The position numbers and the translations under genes are program-made. This document shows, piece by piece, positions 14,101 through 25,900 of a stretch of 64,000 bases of DNA. A model generated the notes under the pieces. That model was not told where the DNA came from. It was given only the letters and a program-made list of their open reading frames with translations, and ran no database searches. The stretch comes from Mesocentrotus franciscanus (Eukaryota > Echinodermata > Echinoidea > Camarodonta > Strongylocentrotidae): NCBI GenBank assembly GCA_037976565.1, contig CP137683.1:13969699-14033698 (forward strand), in the 5' to 3' direction. Each line of letters starts with the position of its first letter. The stretch's first letter is position 1.

Positions 14101-17100
14101 ATCACATTTTGTTCATCACAACAATTGACATCAATTACATTGTTCTTTTACTGATACATTGTCCCAATAAAATGTAATGTCTCTGAAAACGATATACATG
14201 GAGAGGAGTTTTGTGACAACGTTTTACAAAAACTAACTTGATCGAAAAACAATGATTGATATTTACTCAATGTCTTGCCAATATAAGGATTTTAAAGCTT
14301 ATTATAATCATAAACCTTTTAAAAACTCTTGGCATCTAACACGATATGGTCGTGCAGCAAAAAAATGGATGCAGTGTGTCAGAAAGGTACGACTCGTTTG
14401 GTATATAGTTTAGAGCTCTGAATAAAATGTTCTTTAGCCAAACCCCAAAATGTGATATGGCTGTCTTGAAAGGGTCAAGAGAAAATTGCTTTGAATGAAA
14501 GAAAAAGAGTAAGAAAACACTCCAAGAGAAGGAAATATTTATTGTTAAGTAAGTCGGCGCCACAGAATATGTGTGCGTGGTTGTTGATAATTGTCATACA
14601 TGTATATGTGTAATCATCTTTGGGTGATAGTTAACCGGTTACTTTTCACAGTTTTCATTGTCATGTATAAACCTGCATGACCTCCATATTCCCGGATGAA
14701 ATCTTTCAAGTACGCTTATACAAATGCATATCGTGGTAGCAAAAGTGTACGAGAATTCTGAATTTAACAGGTGATCCTTATTGGTTTATGATGTTCATAC
14801 TTGCCGGAAGTGTGGAACAGAGTCTTAATATCAATGGCGAATTTCCAGAAAGTTCCAGCATCATTGAAACATGATCAAGTCAAGATTTACTACTTAGTCT
14901 CATATACCAATCTATCTATATATTCACACAGGTACTACTGCACAATCAACCACCACGACAGAATTAACTTCTGTGACAACGAGTTCGCCAACATCAGAAG
15001 GTTAGCTCAGATCATGGACCTACTGCTCAGATACTCAAAGAAATCTTATGTTTTGGTCACAATTTGCCGTGTTTTTGTTGTTGTTGTTATACTATTTATA
15101 ATTATTATTGTTATTGTCATATTAGCGTTGCCATTATCATTATTATTATGAAATTATTATCATTATTGTTATTACTGTTATAAATATTATTATTACTACT
15201 ACATGTACTTTAACTGTTGCCGTTGTTGTTACTAATATAACTTGTATTACCATTACTCAATATGTTTCATTCTTTAGCCATGATCTCAACGACGTTGATC
15301 CAGACCACAACAACAACACCGGAAACTACAGAGCAGATAACCACAAGAATAGAAACAACTACTACAGAAGGAGTGACCATCGAAAAGGTCACTACTACCA
15401 CACCAGAGGCCGTCATCACCGAGTTGATTACGACAGAAGGTTCAACCATTACTACAACAACCACCACTAGCCCAATTGTCGCCTCCACCACACCTGCAAC
15501 TACCATGCTCATGACCACACCCAAACCAGGAAATGAAACTGGTAGGTTTGTTTTGTTCAATCTACCTCTGTATACAAGTGAATTATTACCTAACTTACGA
15601 TCTTAAAACCTATTTATAACTATGGCAATTGTTGGTTCTTTTCAACTCATCTAATTTTTTATGTGTGTGGAGTTGGGGTGTGTGAGTGGGTGCGTGTCTG
15701 AGAGTGTATGTGGATTTCGTTGAAACATCTACATTGATGTCTCCATGTATAAATAACTAATTGGCTAATTGGTTCAATCTACCTCTGTATACAAGTGAAT
15801 TATTACCTAACTTACGATCTTAAAACCTATTTATAACTATGGCAATTGTTGGTTCTTTTCAACTCATCTAATTTTTTATGTGTGTGGAGTTGGGGTGTGT
15901 GAGTGGGTGCGTGTCTGAGAGTGTATATGGATTTCGTTGAAACATCTACATTGATGTCTCCATGTATAAATAACTAATTGGCTAATCCTTATGTCCTATA
16001 TGAACACAACTACTTTGCTCTTGAATTTTTAGAATTCATCTGCTCTTTCAAATATGACGGTTTTAAGTGTGCGTGTGTCTGTGCGAGAGAGAGTACCTTG
16101 ATTTTGTTGACTCTATCAGCATTGAGCTCTCTACAAGCGACTAATTGGTCATTTCTTACATCCGCGAAACCCATTTATAAATATGACTTCTTTGCTTTGG
16201 AACTTTTGAATGAGTGCTTGAAAAAGATAATTCTGCTCAATTCATTTGCACCGATACCTCCATAATTATGCAATTGACTCTTTGGCTATTTCTTGGGTTC
16301 TTGAAACATTACTGTGAAGGTGACTTTTTCCATTTTGATTTTATAAAATTCATGTTTTTCATGTGTGTGGGAGGTTTGGATGTCCATATTTGTGTCCGTC
16401 CATCGAGGAGACACTGGAATGATTGGGGACCACTGGTCTTACTTTGGAAAAAAAATGACAATTTACAACTGATTAGCGGGAGGTCCAGGTCTTTTTCTTT
16501 CTGTTTATTTTCCACCACTCAACTGGGGAGGACATGTGTCCCCTTTGCCCCTCTGTAGCGACATTGCTGTTCAGCATGATACACGTTTGATTTTTTGTAT
16601 GTGACTGCAGAATATGAATACTCACTTATAAATTTGTTTTGTTACTCGGTTTACCACAGGGTGTCTCAAGGATGGCGTTCGATATGAAGTGAGTATACAA
16701 TACATCATTTCAATTCATTTAATTCACATTCGACGGTACAATATGTAAATACAATGAGAAATACAGTAAGCACATTGTTCACAAAATGTGTGGTGGTTAT
16801 TCTCTGGTTGAAGAAATTTGGATTAGGTTTCAAAATGAAGATGTTCTTCATTAAATCACCTTTTGAGCTCTTTCTTTGCCTCTCTGCATGATGGCTTGTT
16901 TGCCACACGTGCAATTTTGCACAAAACAACATGCACCAATTGACGAACGGTTGCTTTGTGCAACACAATTCCTTTGCAAAATTACCCATTTGTGGCTTTC
17001 ATTAGCTCTTGATTGCGCTTTTACACCAGTATAGATTAATCTTGCACTGGAAACAGTGAAAGAATCTTGAAGTCTTTGGTATATCTATCCCCTGATAAAT

Positions 17101-20049
17101 ACAATGTGGCAGAGGAAGCTTACTTGTGTGTTATATAAAAGGTTCAAAGAAAACTAGAAAATACATGGCTATGTTGAATTAATCCTAACATTTTCATTTT
17201 TATTAAAACATTCATATAAGAATGGATGAAATATGTTGCAGGACAGAGTGAAAAAGATTTTTTCTTTATTTTTTCTTTATTTTGCGACAAAACCATGTAT
17301 ATGGTGAATCATCACACACTTGAACACAGAAGACTTGTACTTTCATTGACACTTTGTTTTTTTATTACTTTTCTTTTTCATTGATATCAACTCCAAAACA
17401 ACCAGTTTTGGCCCATTTGGTTGTTACGCATTTGTTCGGTGTGACTGAGGTATACATTATTATGTTCATCTTGTCCTGTTCTGTGGATCATATTCAATGT
17501 TGATTTTCTTTTCTTTCCATCCCCTTCACAGTGGGAGGAGGAGATCCTTTCCAGTGACCCATGCACAAAGATGATCTGTAAGAAGGATGTCGGGATCATG
17601 TCAATAACGCAGCAATGTCAAGATCTTGTGTGTGAGGTACGTCTTCCGTCAGGACAAGCATTCCACATTTTGTGGTTCGGTTTAGTAACTTTTGATTCAG
17701 AGCCCAAAAAATATATACCAGATTACGATTGATCCAAATCAATCGTAAGTCCTCCAATCAATCGCAAGTTTGCATTCTCCTATCTCTTATGTACATGGTT
17801 GCGATTGATATCAATCGCAAATAAGTTACGATTGATATCAACTCTTTGTAATACGGGGCCCAGATGCATGTAAAGAGAGGGCAAAAATGTTTACATATAT
17901 CGTGTCTATTGTTGTCATATGACCACATTGCATTTGACATCAGGAATTTTTAAAAGGACAGTAAGTCTTAAATTCCTTAAAATTAGTGAGTTTCAAAATC
18001 GTTGTTTTTGATCGAAATTAGCATTTTTTTCAACTTTTCAACAAAAGTCATACCGGTTATATTTGCTTCCAGGGATATTCTATTACAGTACAATAAAACA
18101 TTAAAAGAAAAATATTGTTGCCAATTTGACGAAAAATGTGATCAATTTAGCCCTTTAAAAAAATCCCTGTTCTCAAGTGCATGGCGTGAGTCAATAAAAA
18201 TAAAAACCTATATTCACCATGTATATATATATATCTTAAAAACCAAGTGAAGTTATTGAAAGACATAATTGTTTGCTGGCTGATAGTGTCTTCTTCAAAT
18301 TGCTTACTAAAATGTAATGTAAGAAATTAAAATTACTACAACAAAGACAAGACAAATTTAGGTCTGCAAGAAAACAACCCAAAATACCACTTTAAGATTG
18401 TTTGGTGCTTCCAAATGACATAGAAGAAAGTAAACTCCTTCAGGACTTACTAATAACTCAAATCTGACAATTCTGCCCGAAAGGTGCACCTCTGTTCAGA
18501 TCTAATTGAAAATAACACTATGCGACGTTTTTGGTGGCTCTATGGTGCATGGTTACAAATGTAATCTGCTTCGATTAAATTTGATATTTCTTATGTACGC
18601 TTCCCCTGGTAGGATGGAGCGCCATTATGCTAATCGAGTTTCTGTTTTTTTTTTCTTTCTTTAGTAATTATCATGTTATATTCTCTTGCAGGGTAAACTA
18701 GTGAGACGGGACGGAGAATGCTGCCCGATATGCGGTGAGAATAGTTTTTTTTTAAATTATTAAATGCTTTCTTTAGAATCCGGTTTGTGAATCACATCAT
18801 TATCACATATATCTTAAAGTGCACACAGACATTCTTGACAGAGAAGGAAGGCTTTTTCTATCTTCTGACTTCTTTGCATACTGAATTACAAATGGACTCC
18901 TTGATCAAGTCTCATTGTTAAGCCTGGGGCACACTACATGATCTGACAATGATCTGATTTCGGAAGAATATGTGATAGCATTTTATATGAACATTCAGAC
19001 ATGAAAATTTTAATGATGGGCCGAGGATCTGAATAGTCATACAATTAATAAACTCTAAATTTCAAGGGATCTCATGCTTCCTTAGAGAGGTAAGGGCTTA
19101 ATCGGCTCAGAATCGTAGTGACCACAGATCAGAAGTGAGATGGTCCAGGATTTCAAGCCAATTCGGCTTTTATTCTGACTAGAAGAGTTAAATGCCATCA
19201 AATTCTGGTTGTTAATATGTTTATCATCATTTAAAACCTAAATCAGGAGGAAAGTGGTGGTTAAGATTTTCATTTTTAATATAACCGCCCTTTCTGCGCA
19301 AATAGGATCGCATAAGGGTCGTTAGTGTGCACCGGGCTTTACATCAATGAAGGGGAACTACACCTTAATATGAAGTTAGTGTCGGGAGAAGCAGAAAAAA
19401 AAGAAGAGAAAAACACTCATCAACCTATGGACTCTGGGAAATGAATAGAAATAATTACTTCATACTCACGACTGATGAGAATGTAGCAGCTATGTCATGT
19501 GGTATCCATGTTCTTTAAGCTGTGTTTTCTTTTAGAAAAAATGAAATATTGAGTGATTTCCTATTCTAAATGGAGGCAATGCATGATCCCTTGCTATTTT
19601 GATGTAACACTATGGTGGCAATCCCTGGCACAAGTGCTGTTGTTTGTTATTTAATTATGTGGACCGTTTTTCTCTTCACCAATTTTACAGAGAAACCAAT
19701 GCCAACATGCCAACCACGAACAGAGAAGCGGGAGAACCTGACGATCGGAAACTGTGTGTCCACAAGCCCCGTCCTCTTGTCCTATTGCTCAGGTCTGTGT
19801 GAATCCAACGTCACAGCTATGATAAACACCGCCTTAAATGGCACGCCATACCTGGACATCAACTGCAACTGCTGCAAGCCAACCGAGATGTACGAAAATA
19901 TGGCAACGTTCCTGTGCGAAGATGGCACAACCATCGAGAAGGCATACTATGTTATAGAGCAGTGCGACTGTAGAGGCTGCGAGTACGATCCTATGACAAT
20001 GGGTGCTCTAAACCCAGTCCCAGCAGTGACAGTGCCGCCATCGGCTTAG
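603..20049 (+). CDS. Secreted gel-forming-mucin-like protein, 3' part (PTS array + VWC + CTCK)
   Basis: Exons read from frame and splice signals: 603-626, 1358-1459, 1824-1913, 2792-2815, 3850-3894, 4417-4617, 5091-5114, 6533-6577, 7099-7299, 7783-7806, 8726-8770, 9293-9493, 9981-10004, 11564-11608, 12131-12334, 12721-12744, 13972-14025, 14932-15000, 15278-15541, 16660-16688, 17532-17636, 18692-18734, 19691-20049. About 2.2 kb of coding sequence joins in one frame. Most of it is Thr-rich (TTTT, TTP, ETTT), the usual substrate of mucin-type O-glycosylation. The end is a Cys-rich VWC domain followed by a C-terminal cystine knot, the arrangement known from gel-forming mucins and von Willebrand factor, where the knot dimerises the secreted chains. 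Every exon up to 15541 is phase 1 at both ends. The 5' part, where VWD domains would be expected, lies before the window. A SCO-spondin- or hemocytin-like protein is an alternative. Individual exon borders are inferred, not tested with RNA. Confidence 0.85.
1904..2460. repeat. 70-bp minisatellite that repeats an exon-donor junction
   Basis: About eight diverged units of roughly 65-70 bp run from the end of exon A3 into the intron. Each holds a version of acaacaaccccag followed by gtattcaaatccag, the sequence that forms the 3' end of the mucin exon and its splice donor. Units also carry stops (ttattaat, cataaaa), so read-through is not coding on the + strand. The antisense frame stays open for 191 codons only because of the repeat. 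A CA then TA dinucleotide run follows at 2461-2535. Confidence 0.8.
2792..5090 (+). repeat. Mucin cassette B (exons 2792-2815, 3850-3894, 4417-4617)
   Basis: This is the first full copy of the tandem cassette. Its exons encode EPTDRGDG, a 15-residue piece ending PTAPTTT, and a 67-residue Thr-rich piece starting EVVTTTTATTTT, 90 residues in total. Introns carry an interrupted AAT microsatellite (3299-3420), a CA/CG dinucleotide run (about 4705-4750) and a short TTA run. About 125 bp at 2985-3110 in the first intron is shared with cassette E and absent from C and D. All three exons are phase 1-1, so adding or losing a cassette keeps the frame. Confidence 0.85.
5091..7782 (+). repeat. Mucin cassette C (exons 5091-5114, 6533-6577, 7099-7299)
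   Basis: The 201-nt exon reads the same as in cassettes B and D, base for base as far as I can see. The middle exon encodes PTAETTT where B and E have PTAPTTT. Introns are nearly identical to the neighbouring copies, which points to recent duplication or ongoing gene conversion. Only this copy has an extra block of about 500 bp at 5175-5672. The AAT microsatellite here is short (about 5968-6085). Confidence 0.85.
5175..5672. mobile_element. Palindromic element inserted in cassette C only
   Basis: Cassettes B, D and E read straight through aacaagaactaatgatc. Cassette C is interrupted after aacaagaa by about 500 bp and resumes at ctaatgatc. The block starts TATACAA and ends TTGTATA, giving short terminal inverted repeats. 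Its right half holds a long imperfect palindrome around 5510-5650 in which Ttcaat motifs face gttgaa motifs. It has no coding sequence and looks like a non-autonomous DNA element. No target-site duplication could be fixed with certainty. Confidence 0.6.
7783..9980 (+). repeat. Mucin cassette D (exons 7783-7806, 8726-8770, 9293-9493)
   Basis: This is the shortest cassette (about 2.2 kb). The exons have the same lengths as in B and C and encode the same 67-residue Thr-rich block; the middle exon encodes the PTAETTT variant shared with C. Like C it lacks the 125-bp segment found in B and E. Its intron microsatellite (about 8180-8300) is rearranged, with ATT runs mixed among AAT runs. Confidence 0.85.
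9981..12334 (+). repeat. Mucin cassette E (exons 9981-10004, 11564-11608, 12131-12334)
   Basis: This is the last and most diverged copy. The first exon encodes EPTDRNDG (Asn replacing Gly), the middle exon the PTAPTTT variant, and the third exon is 204 nt. The 3' end of that exon is replaced by sequence encoding PETTTTKATTTAVVTTTPAE. The first intron keeps the 125-bp block shared with B and carries a greatly expanded AAT array. Downstream the gene leaves the cassette pattern. Confidence 0.85.
10496..11140. repeat. Expanded AAT microsatellite with higher-order structure
   Basis: About 650 bp of interrupted AAT/ATA. Inside it a longer block recurs about six times at roughly 55-120 bp spacing: atgatcataacaataat, then gataataataataacaat, then agtactaattggtata. 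The same position in cassettes B, C and D holds only about 110-120 bp. Both strands read as open Ile-rich frames, which is an artefact of the repeat. Confidence 0.8.
12721..15000 (+). CDS. Mucin-like gene, unique linker PTS exons
   Basis: Three small phase 1-1 exons lie downstream of the cassettes: 12721-12744 encodes DTTTPFFA, 13972-14025 encodes an 18-residue piece starting ETTTPKIRQ, and 14932-15000 encodes a 23-residue piece starting GTTAQSTTTT. Each is flanked by a clear AG acceptor and GT donor and joins in frame. The introns hold LINE and SINE remnants (13229-13690) and otherwise no recognisable gene. Confidence 0.65.
13229..13400 (+). mobile_element. LINE C-terminal remnant
   Basis: The + strand reads CDCGQEKKIKHLLACPLL followed by EPCTPKDLEGF. 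This is a CxC...HxxxxC zinc-ligand pattern typical of the extreme C-terminus of non-LTR retrotransposon polyproteins. No reverse transcriptase is left upstream. It lies in a mucin intron and is decayed. Confidence 0.45.
13600..13690 (+). mobile_element. tRNA-derived SINE fragment
   Basis: The segment contains ggttcaaatcc, a perfect RNA polymerase III B-box, with gaagggtctc just upstream and a weak A-box-like stretch near 13630. It does not fold as a complete tRNA cloverleaf, so a SINE head is the better call. Confidence 0.35.
15278..15541 (+). CDS. Mucin-like gene, large Thr-rich exon before the Cys-rich end
   Basis: This is a 264-nt phase 1-1 exon. It encodes about 88 residues rich in Thr with Val, Ile and Glu, ending PKPGNETG, where NET is a possible N-glycosylation site. 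The acceptor is tctttag and the donor gtaggt. It carries no cassette sequence, so this PTS segment arose separately. It is the last Ser/Thr exon before the VWC exons. Confidence 0.75.
15552..15990. repeat. Recent 219-bp tandem duplication in a mucin intron
   Basis: Two adjacent copies start at ttcaatctacctctgtatac (about 15557 and 15776) and end at ataactaattggctaat. They differ at almost no positions; gtatgtgg versus gtatatgg is one. The duplication is very young or homogenised. Confidence 0.85.
16660..18734 (+). CDS. Mucin-like gene, VWC domain on three exons
   Basis: Exons 16660-16688 (GCLKDGVRYE), 17532-17636 (35 residues beginning WEEEILSSDPC) and 18692-18734 (GKLVRRDGECCPIC) join into one von Willebrand factor type C-like domain. 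Visible landmarks are GC at the start, W, DPC, MIC, QQC, VC and the closing CCPIC, eight cysteines in all. Phases run 1-0, 0-0 and 0-1. VWC domains just before the cystine knot are typical of mucins and VWF. Ten cysteines are usual, so the domain is slightly degenerate or divergent. Confidence 0.8.
17690..17870. mobile_element. Hairpin MITE-like element
   Basis: Repeated facing motifs ttacgattgat, aatcaatcgtaa and ttgcgattgatatcaatcgcaa make an AT-rich hairpin, with gggcccagatgca at one edge. A possible relative lies at 59295-59485. It sits in the intron between VWC exons. Nothing is coding. Confidence 0.45.
18920..19340. mobile_element. MITE-like element with GCACACTA termini
   Basis: taagcctggggcacactac at the left end faces gttagtgtgcaccgggcttta at the right end about 400 bp away. 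Terminal inverted repeats of this type are common in non-autonomous hAT-like or PIF-like elements. The superfamily is not certain. It lies in the intron before the CTCK exon. Confidence 0.55.
19691..20049 (+). CDS. Mucin-like gene, terminal exon with C-terminal cystine knot (CTCK)
   Basis: The exon follows acceptor attttacag and ends at TAG 20047-20049. It encodes about 119 residues with the spacing of a CTCK: CQPR, GNC, YCSGLC, NCNCC, FLCEDG, and QCDCRGC near the end, 11 cysteines in total. N-glycosylation motifs NLT and NVT are present. In gel-forming mucins and VWF this domain forms disulfide-linked dimers in the endoplasmic reticulum. The open frame extends upstream to 19612, but that part is intron. 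Confidence 0.88.
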
Positions 20050-22989
20050 TAGAACCACAAGGACTATCATCCTTGATATCCTAAAAAAAGGATAAAGAAA
20101 TATATTTTCTCTAGCTAGATTCAGCTGCTGTTCTTAGTTTAATTTCTTAATCTTTCATAATTAACTCTTTATTTGCTGAGGATTTGCCCAACTACCGCAT
20201 TATTTAAAGTATACGCTCCATACACATATCATGTATGTGTGACAAAGATCAACAGTGGAATTCCATTGTTTATTGATTTATTCCATTTGCCAACCAAGGC
20301 AGGCAAAGAGTTAAATGGTTTGTCGGTTGTATTGTTATGTTTTCTTTTCAGACATGTATTAAATGAATTATGAAAATGTCATTCAAAATGTTCTGTTTAA
20401 CTAAAGAAGACAGTGGACTGACACAAGTATATTTGTTTGATTGTTAAAATGATATAATCATTTGAAGAAAAAAACAAGTTATTTGATTAAGTGAAGGTCT
20501 TAGGATTGATGAGAAAATATTTCCCATTTGTTAATGCTGTAAGTGGTTACAGTCAACAATAATGGAATGTCAGAATAGTTTATTGCCCTAAGTAAGGCAT
20601 TTTATAGAGATCATTAGAAAGTAACTGGTAATAGTGCTATTTCAAGCCGTAGGTTCATTGTTCATTCTATGTAATCTCAACAATTTGCAGAAATGTTATT
20701 ATATTTTTACGAATAAAAAAGCTATAAGTAATACATCTTAAACTGATTTCTTATAAAAAATCTGTATTACAGCGCAAGATATTCATTTTGTCAAAAAGCT
20801 AGACATTATTCAGTGCCTTGAAAAGTGAAACAACTAAATTTAAGACAGAACACATCTCACAAAAATGATGGAAAGTATTTTAAAACTCTGAAGTAATATC
20901 TACTATCTAGCCTGTGCAATATAATTATAATAGTTTTTCTTCTATTTTTGTTTTAATTTACAGTAAAGAAGTTACGTACAGGTATTCACATTTTGGTTTT
21001 CCTTGTGTAAGATGTTCTTTGTCTTTATTTTCTCTCCCTAACCTATTACACGTAGATGGCAGCTGAATAATAAAAAAAATATTTGAAGAATGAAATAGAA
21101 AACTGTTTGGTCTTTGTTATTACCTTTAGAGAGGTTGGGCAAGCATGGATTCATTTCATCATTTCAAGTTATACATAGCATCAAAAATAAACAATGATAT
21201 AGATATATATATATATACATATATATGCACACATACATATACTCACTCACCCCCCCTCCTCACACACACAAACACATACCGTACACACTTTTTGAAGATG
21301 TATAGTTTGTATTAAATTTCACTGTGCCAACTCAAAAAAATATTTATTTCAATCCAATACAGATTTACAGTGTAAAGTTTCAAAATAAGTTCATTTTCAC
21401 TACTAAGAAAAGCAGCAATTCTAAATTTCATGTTTAAGCTACACATGCTGTTGGATTGAAAAGGGCACTTTTTAGTCATTAAAGACTGGAAGGGTCGTAC
21501 TTTTTCTTCCAGGTACATGTATGGTATCATTTTATGCACCAAGAATAACACATTTCTGTGAATATTTTGGTTGTCTGTTTGTATGTTTGTTTGTATGTTT
21601 GTTTGTTGTTTGCTTGTCGGGGTTGTTGTTACTTGATAGAGCTTTGATGTCAGAAATTGTTTTGTCATTGTGTCAAAATCCCTAAATTGTTGACATCTTA
21701 AAAAGCAAATCTTTCATATGGCTGGTCAACAGAATGGCAATATCCAACTTTTTGACAAAATTTCAGCTTAAGCAAATTTGTCTCCCTTTTTTTCAGATAC
21801 TTGACTATCTGAAGTATTTCAAAAACGGAGAAATAAATGAAACTGGTCATAACACTTCCATGACAAAACAATTTTTCCATCTTTCCATCCATCTACACTT
21901 CCTAGAATGCAACCAATCTGGTATAATCATCTTTGGAAGGAGGGGGATGCTAATAATCTGGTCCAAAGATATACAGTTAACAACAGAACTATTCATACCA
22001 CTTGGAAATTTGAGGTTTGTCGTGTGTTTTCAAGAACTCGAGAATGAAAAGTGGACTGGTTGAATTAGGGCCTTCATTGAATCCTTTTAGATGTAAGCTT
22101 TAATATGCCACATTCTCAGGAAAAATACAATGGGACAAATACCATTTTCACAAACTTTAAAAATTTAAAGATTTGGTAAGGGTATGAATAATTTAGTTGA
22201 TAACTGTACATGTATATAAATTATTGTGTGTGTGTGTGTGTGCTAATGTGGGTGCATGTGTGGGTGGGTGTGTGTGGGTGAGTGTGTGTTTGTCTGTTTT
22301 TATTACTGAATATATAATATATCAATATCATTATTCATTCACTTATTTATTTTTCTATAATATTTTGTTAACACATTAATTTTCATCAACCAAGTCATAT
22401 GCAGATGTGATTGAAAAAACTATTTCTTCATTCTCACTTTTCTAAAAAAGACACTTCAATTATAATTACACATGAACAACCAGTTTCTGTACTAAATATT
22501 TTATTATTTAGCATGATAAATTATTACAATTGTAAATATAAGGAAGTTAATGTATTGGGAGAGATTACCTAAAGTGTAATGATCACCTGATTTGAGTACT
22601 GCTAAAATTGATCAAATCAAACTCAAAGAACTTTACCTGGCATTCTATGATTAATCATTAAGGTTAAAGAGTATGAAGGAAATAATGGAAAACATAAAAA
22701 CCCCAGAACAGAATCCAAGTCGGACTGGTGTTACACGGATGCCCTGTTATATGCGAGCACATACAATACATCAACAAGTCTACACACAAGTTACTTTTAT
22801 GTTTTCGGAGAGTGTATGTCAACTTGCTCTATAAAAAAGTCATATTTGAAGGTCATATTTCTAAAAGAGCATATAATGCACACCATTTTGGGGGTGACTG
22901 GTACACTAAAAAAAAAGACTTTGCTAAAACTCCTAACGTTTAAGATCAGCTGCTAAAAAAAAGAGAGATCTTTTCTTACATCCTGCTTG
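20050..22989. other. Convergent intergenic region, mucin to GTDC1
   Basis: No gene is supported here. Candidate poly(A) signals are AATAAA at 20712-20717 for the mucin gene and TTTATT at 22500-22505 (AATAAA on the - strand) for GTDC1. Contents include a TA run near 21200, a TG run near 22225-22290 and an inverted relative of the mucin cassette intron (21965-22260). Confidence 0.5.
21965..22260 (-). repeat. Inverted, diverged copy of mucin cassette intron sequence
   Basis: Read on the - strand, this interval parallels the cassette intron ending at about 2530-2760. Shared blocks include the complements of acagttaacaacaga, agaatgaaaagtggactggt and aataatttagttg, followed by the same switch to TA and TG dinucleotides. 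It lies 2 kb beyond the mucin stop codon in the opposite orientation. It may be an interspersed element or a displaced piece of the array. Confidence 0.6.
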
Positions 22990-25900
22990 TCAGGTATTAT
23001 ACAAAAGCTTGTGGTACTTGGCTTCTAAATTCCTCCAGCTATACTTTGTCAAGTCACCCTGTAATTAAAAGATATAAAGTTAGATGTAATATATTGTTGA
23101 AAAAATGTATGCATATCCCCTATCAATCTCATAAGAACTAAATAACTAAACGGCTGGTCAGACAACGATGATGACAACTGTAACGCTAAAACATTCTCAA
23201 ATCGCTCCCCTCGTTTAAATGTGTAACGGGCGTTGGAAATTGCCATTGGAAGTCAGACCTAAATGATCTATGCTCAAAAGCCTCCCTATACAATTCTATT
23301 GTCTTGTCGGGATCGCTTGTCCAACAATTTTCTTAGGACAGACCTCAAAAATAATATCTATGTGCTAATAATTTAAGTCTTTTGATATGACATCAGTTTA
23401 GAAGACATTATGAGCGCAGAGTCCCCAGCGCTTGATTTAAAAAACCCAAACAATTCCAACGTTCAGGTGAGACAAATGGGTTTTTTTTTGTTTTTTGTTA
23501 TCGTTATGGGTACATTATAATACTTTATCGCTATAAATATCAGTTAGGTCTGAACAATTCTTCAATCCCTCGACACAGGATATATTTTGGCATTCGGTTG
23601 AAACCACAACGCTATTGTCACATTGTAGGGAAATCACTAATCGCAAGTTGCTCTGAAGAAACATTGAAAAATTAGAGAAGCTGATTAGCCAGAGTTTGAA
23701 TGAAAATCTTACCAACCATATGACAGTTATGAATTATTAAGAGAAGTAATTGCTATACATATGGGATATTCAAATTGGCCATATCAATAAGGTTATTATA
23801 ATGTAGAAGCTGTATATGCATACTCTGTACTCAGCCTGACAGCTACGTAAATACATGCACACATCCTCAACTTTAGTGCAGATAGATCACTTAATGCATT
23901 CATGCGCATGCATAATATTCATAACACAATTTAGAATACTGCCCTCAGGAAAAAGGTGCTTAGGAGAAAATTGGAAAATAAAAAATAGTGATACAGTATA
24001 TGTACGTAAGATCAACGGAAGAGTTATCCCCATACACGTCCCAGTCAAAAGACTCATTTACATCACTGCCTGAAGACAAGTCATAATTTCTAAAGTTACC
24101 TAGCGACCCAATTAAAGTCATAATTTCTAAAGTTACCTTGTGACCTAATTGAAGTCATAACTTTTAAAGTAAACTTGTGACCTACTTGAAGTCCTAATTT
24201 CTAAAGTAACATTGTGACCTACTTGAAGTCATAATTTTTAAAGTTACCTAGCGACCTAATTGCAAGTAAGATACTCAAAACAGTCAGATCATTTCTATCG
24301 TGAATAATATCATACTTACTTGAAATTCATAGCATCTGATAAGCTGTGGGTTTCTGCAATATCGCCTCAGTTTTTTAAGGAGCTGCGTGGGCGTTCTGTA
24401 CAGATGTTCAGCTGTGGCGCAAAGAGAAAACAATCAAGAATGCATTTAATACTGAAATCAGATTTGATTAACAAACAAAAGTTAGAACCAGGAACAGATA
24501 AAAGAAGCTTTGTGTTTGGAAGAAGTTATTGCCCGGCTAAAAGAAGTGACCTGAGAAGCTATTGTACAGAAAGGGTGTTACAAAATGTCTACCAAGCCCT
24601 GTCACTTGACATTGCCCGAATCCAAAATGAGCATGGATGCCTTACTGAAAAGGTAAACACCATGAGCAAACAGCTCAAGACACTAGAACATGCAATGGAG
24701 GAACAGGACCCATATTCTCAAAGAGAGTGCCTCAGGTTTTATGGCATACCCGAGGGAAGCTACGAGGACACTGTTGCTGTCATCATCAAAACTGTGAAAA
24801 AAAAACATCTTGACATTACACTACAGCCTAGAGATGTTGCTCGCAGTAACAGGATTACCTCCAACATCTGCCAGAAGGTCTTCGATACAAATGAAGCTCA
24901 GTTTACCCCTCCTGGAGTTACTGGACTCAGGTGTGCTAATGCATAAGTAACAGAACCTCTATAAAAGAGTAAATCAATGCTCCAAACTAATTTAAAAACT
25001 TAGAAAACAAAACAAGAAGATGACAGTCTTGAAAATGTTATACCACAGCCCATTCATATGCATACTCAGTACAGGTGTAGTTATTTTCTTTTCTGCATTT
25101 CATGAACTGTGTTTATATGGTGACTGTAGACATTTTATGGTCAATCTCCAAATCTCCAGACTGTGAAGCATAAAATACAGGGTTCGATTCCCTGTTGCAG
25201 CACTAATGTCCTTTGGCACAACATTAATCTATACTTGCCACACTCTACACAGGTAAGGTAAATGGGTACCTTGCAGGAATAAATTCCTTTAAATGCTGGA
25301 GCGCTGTAATGGCAGCCATGCTATAGCAAGGGTAAAAATAGCCTAATGCCAGCAACAGGAGTGGCAATGTGCCAGACACAAGCGCTATACAAGACTACGC
25401 TATCATTACTATTATAACTGTAACGAAAATGACTCCTGGATGGGCCAAGATTGAGGTTACTGATTCAGTAAATTTCTTGATAGGCCATTGACCAATGATT
25501 CCTTCATTGATTCACTTCTATTAGTTAGTGGCCATATGAAATATATATTGGTAGCATATTATTAGCCAATTGTACATGTAAGTCCGGTTTCAAAAATATG
25601 GGTCAAAGACTCTGGAAGGCATCATTTAATCAGTTGTATATTTCTTTAAAGATAGCCACTAAATTAACCCTGGCCCTAACTCTAACCCTACCTGATGCAC
25701 ATGGGACTGTATGCAAAACATGGTATGCAAATTAGCTATCTTAGGTATATTTCTTTAAAGGCATCGTTTAACAATGTTAAATCTGAGATGCATGGCCCTA
25801 CGAGTTATCAGTGTCTGTGATATGGTGTAATATTGAAACCCTAACAAAAATTGCGCTTCAAAATGATCATGAAGTGCCTCAAAAAGTAAAAATCTTTGAG

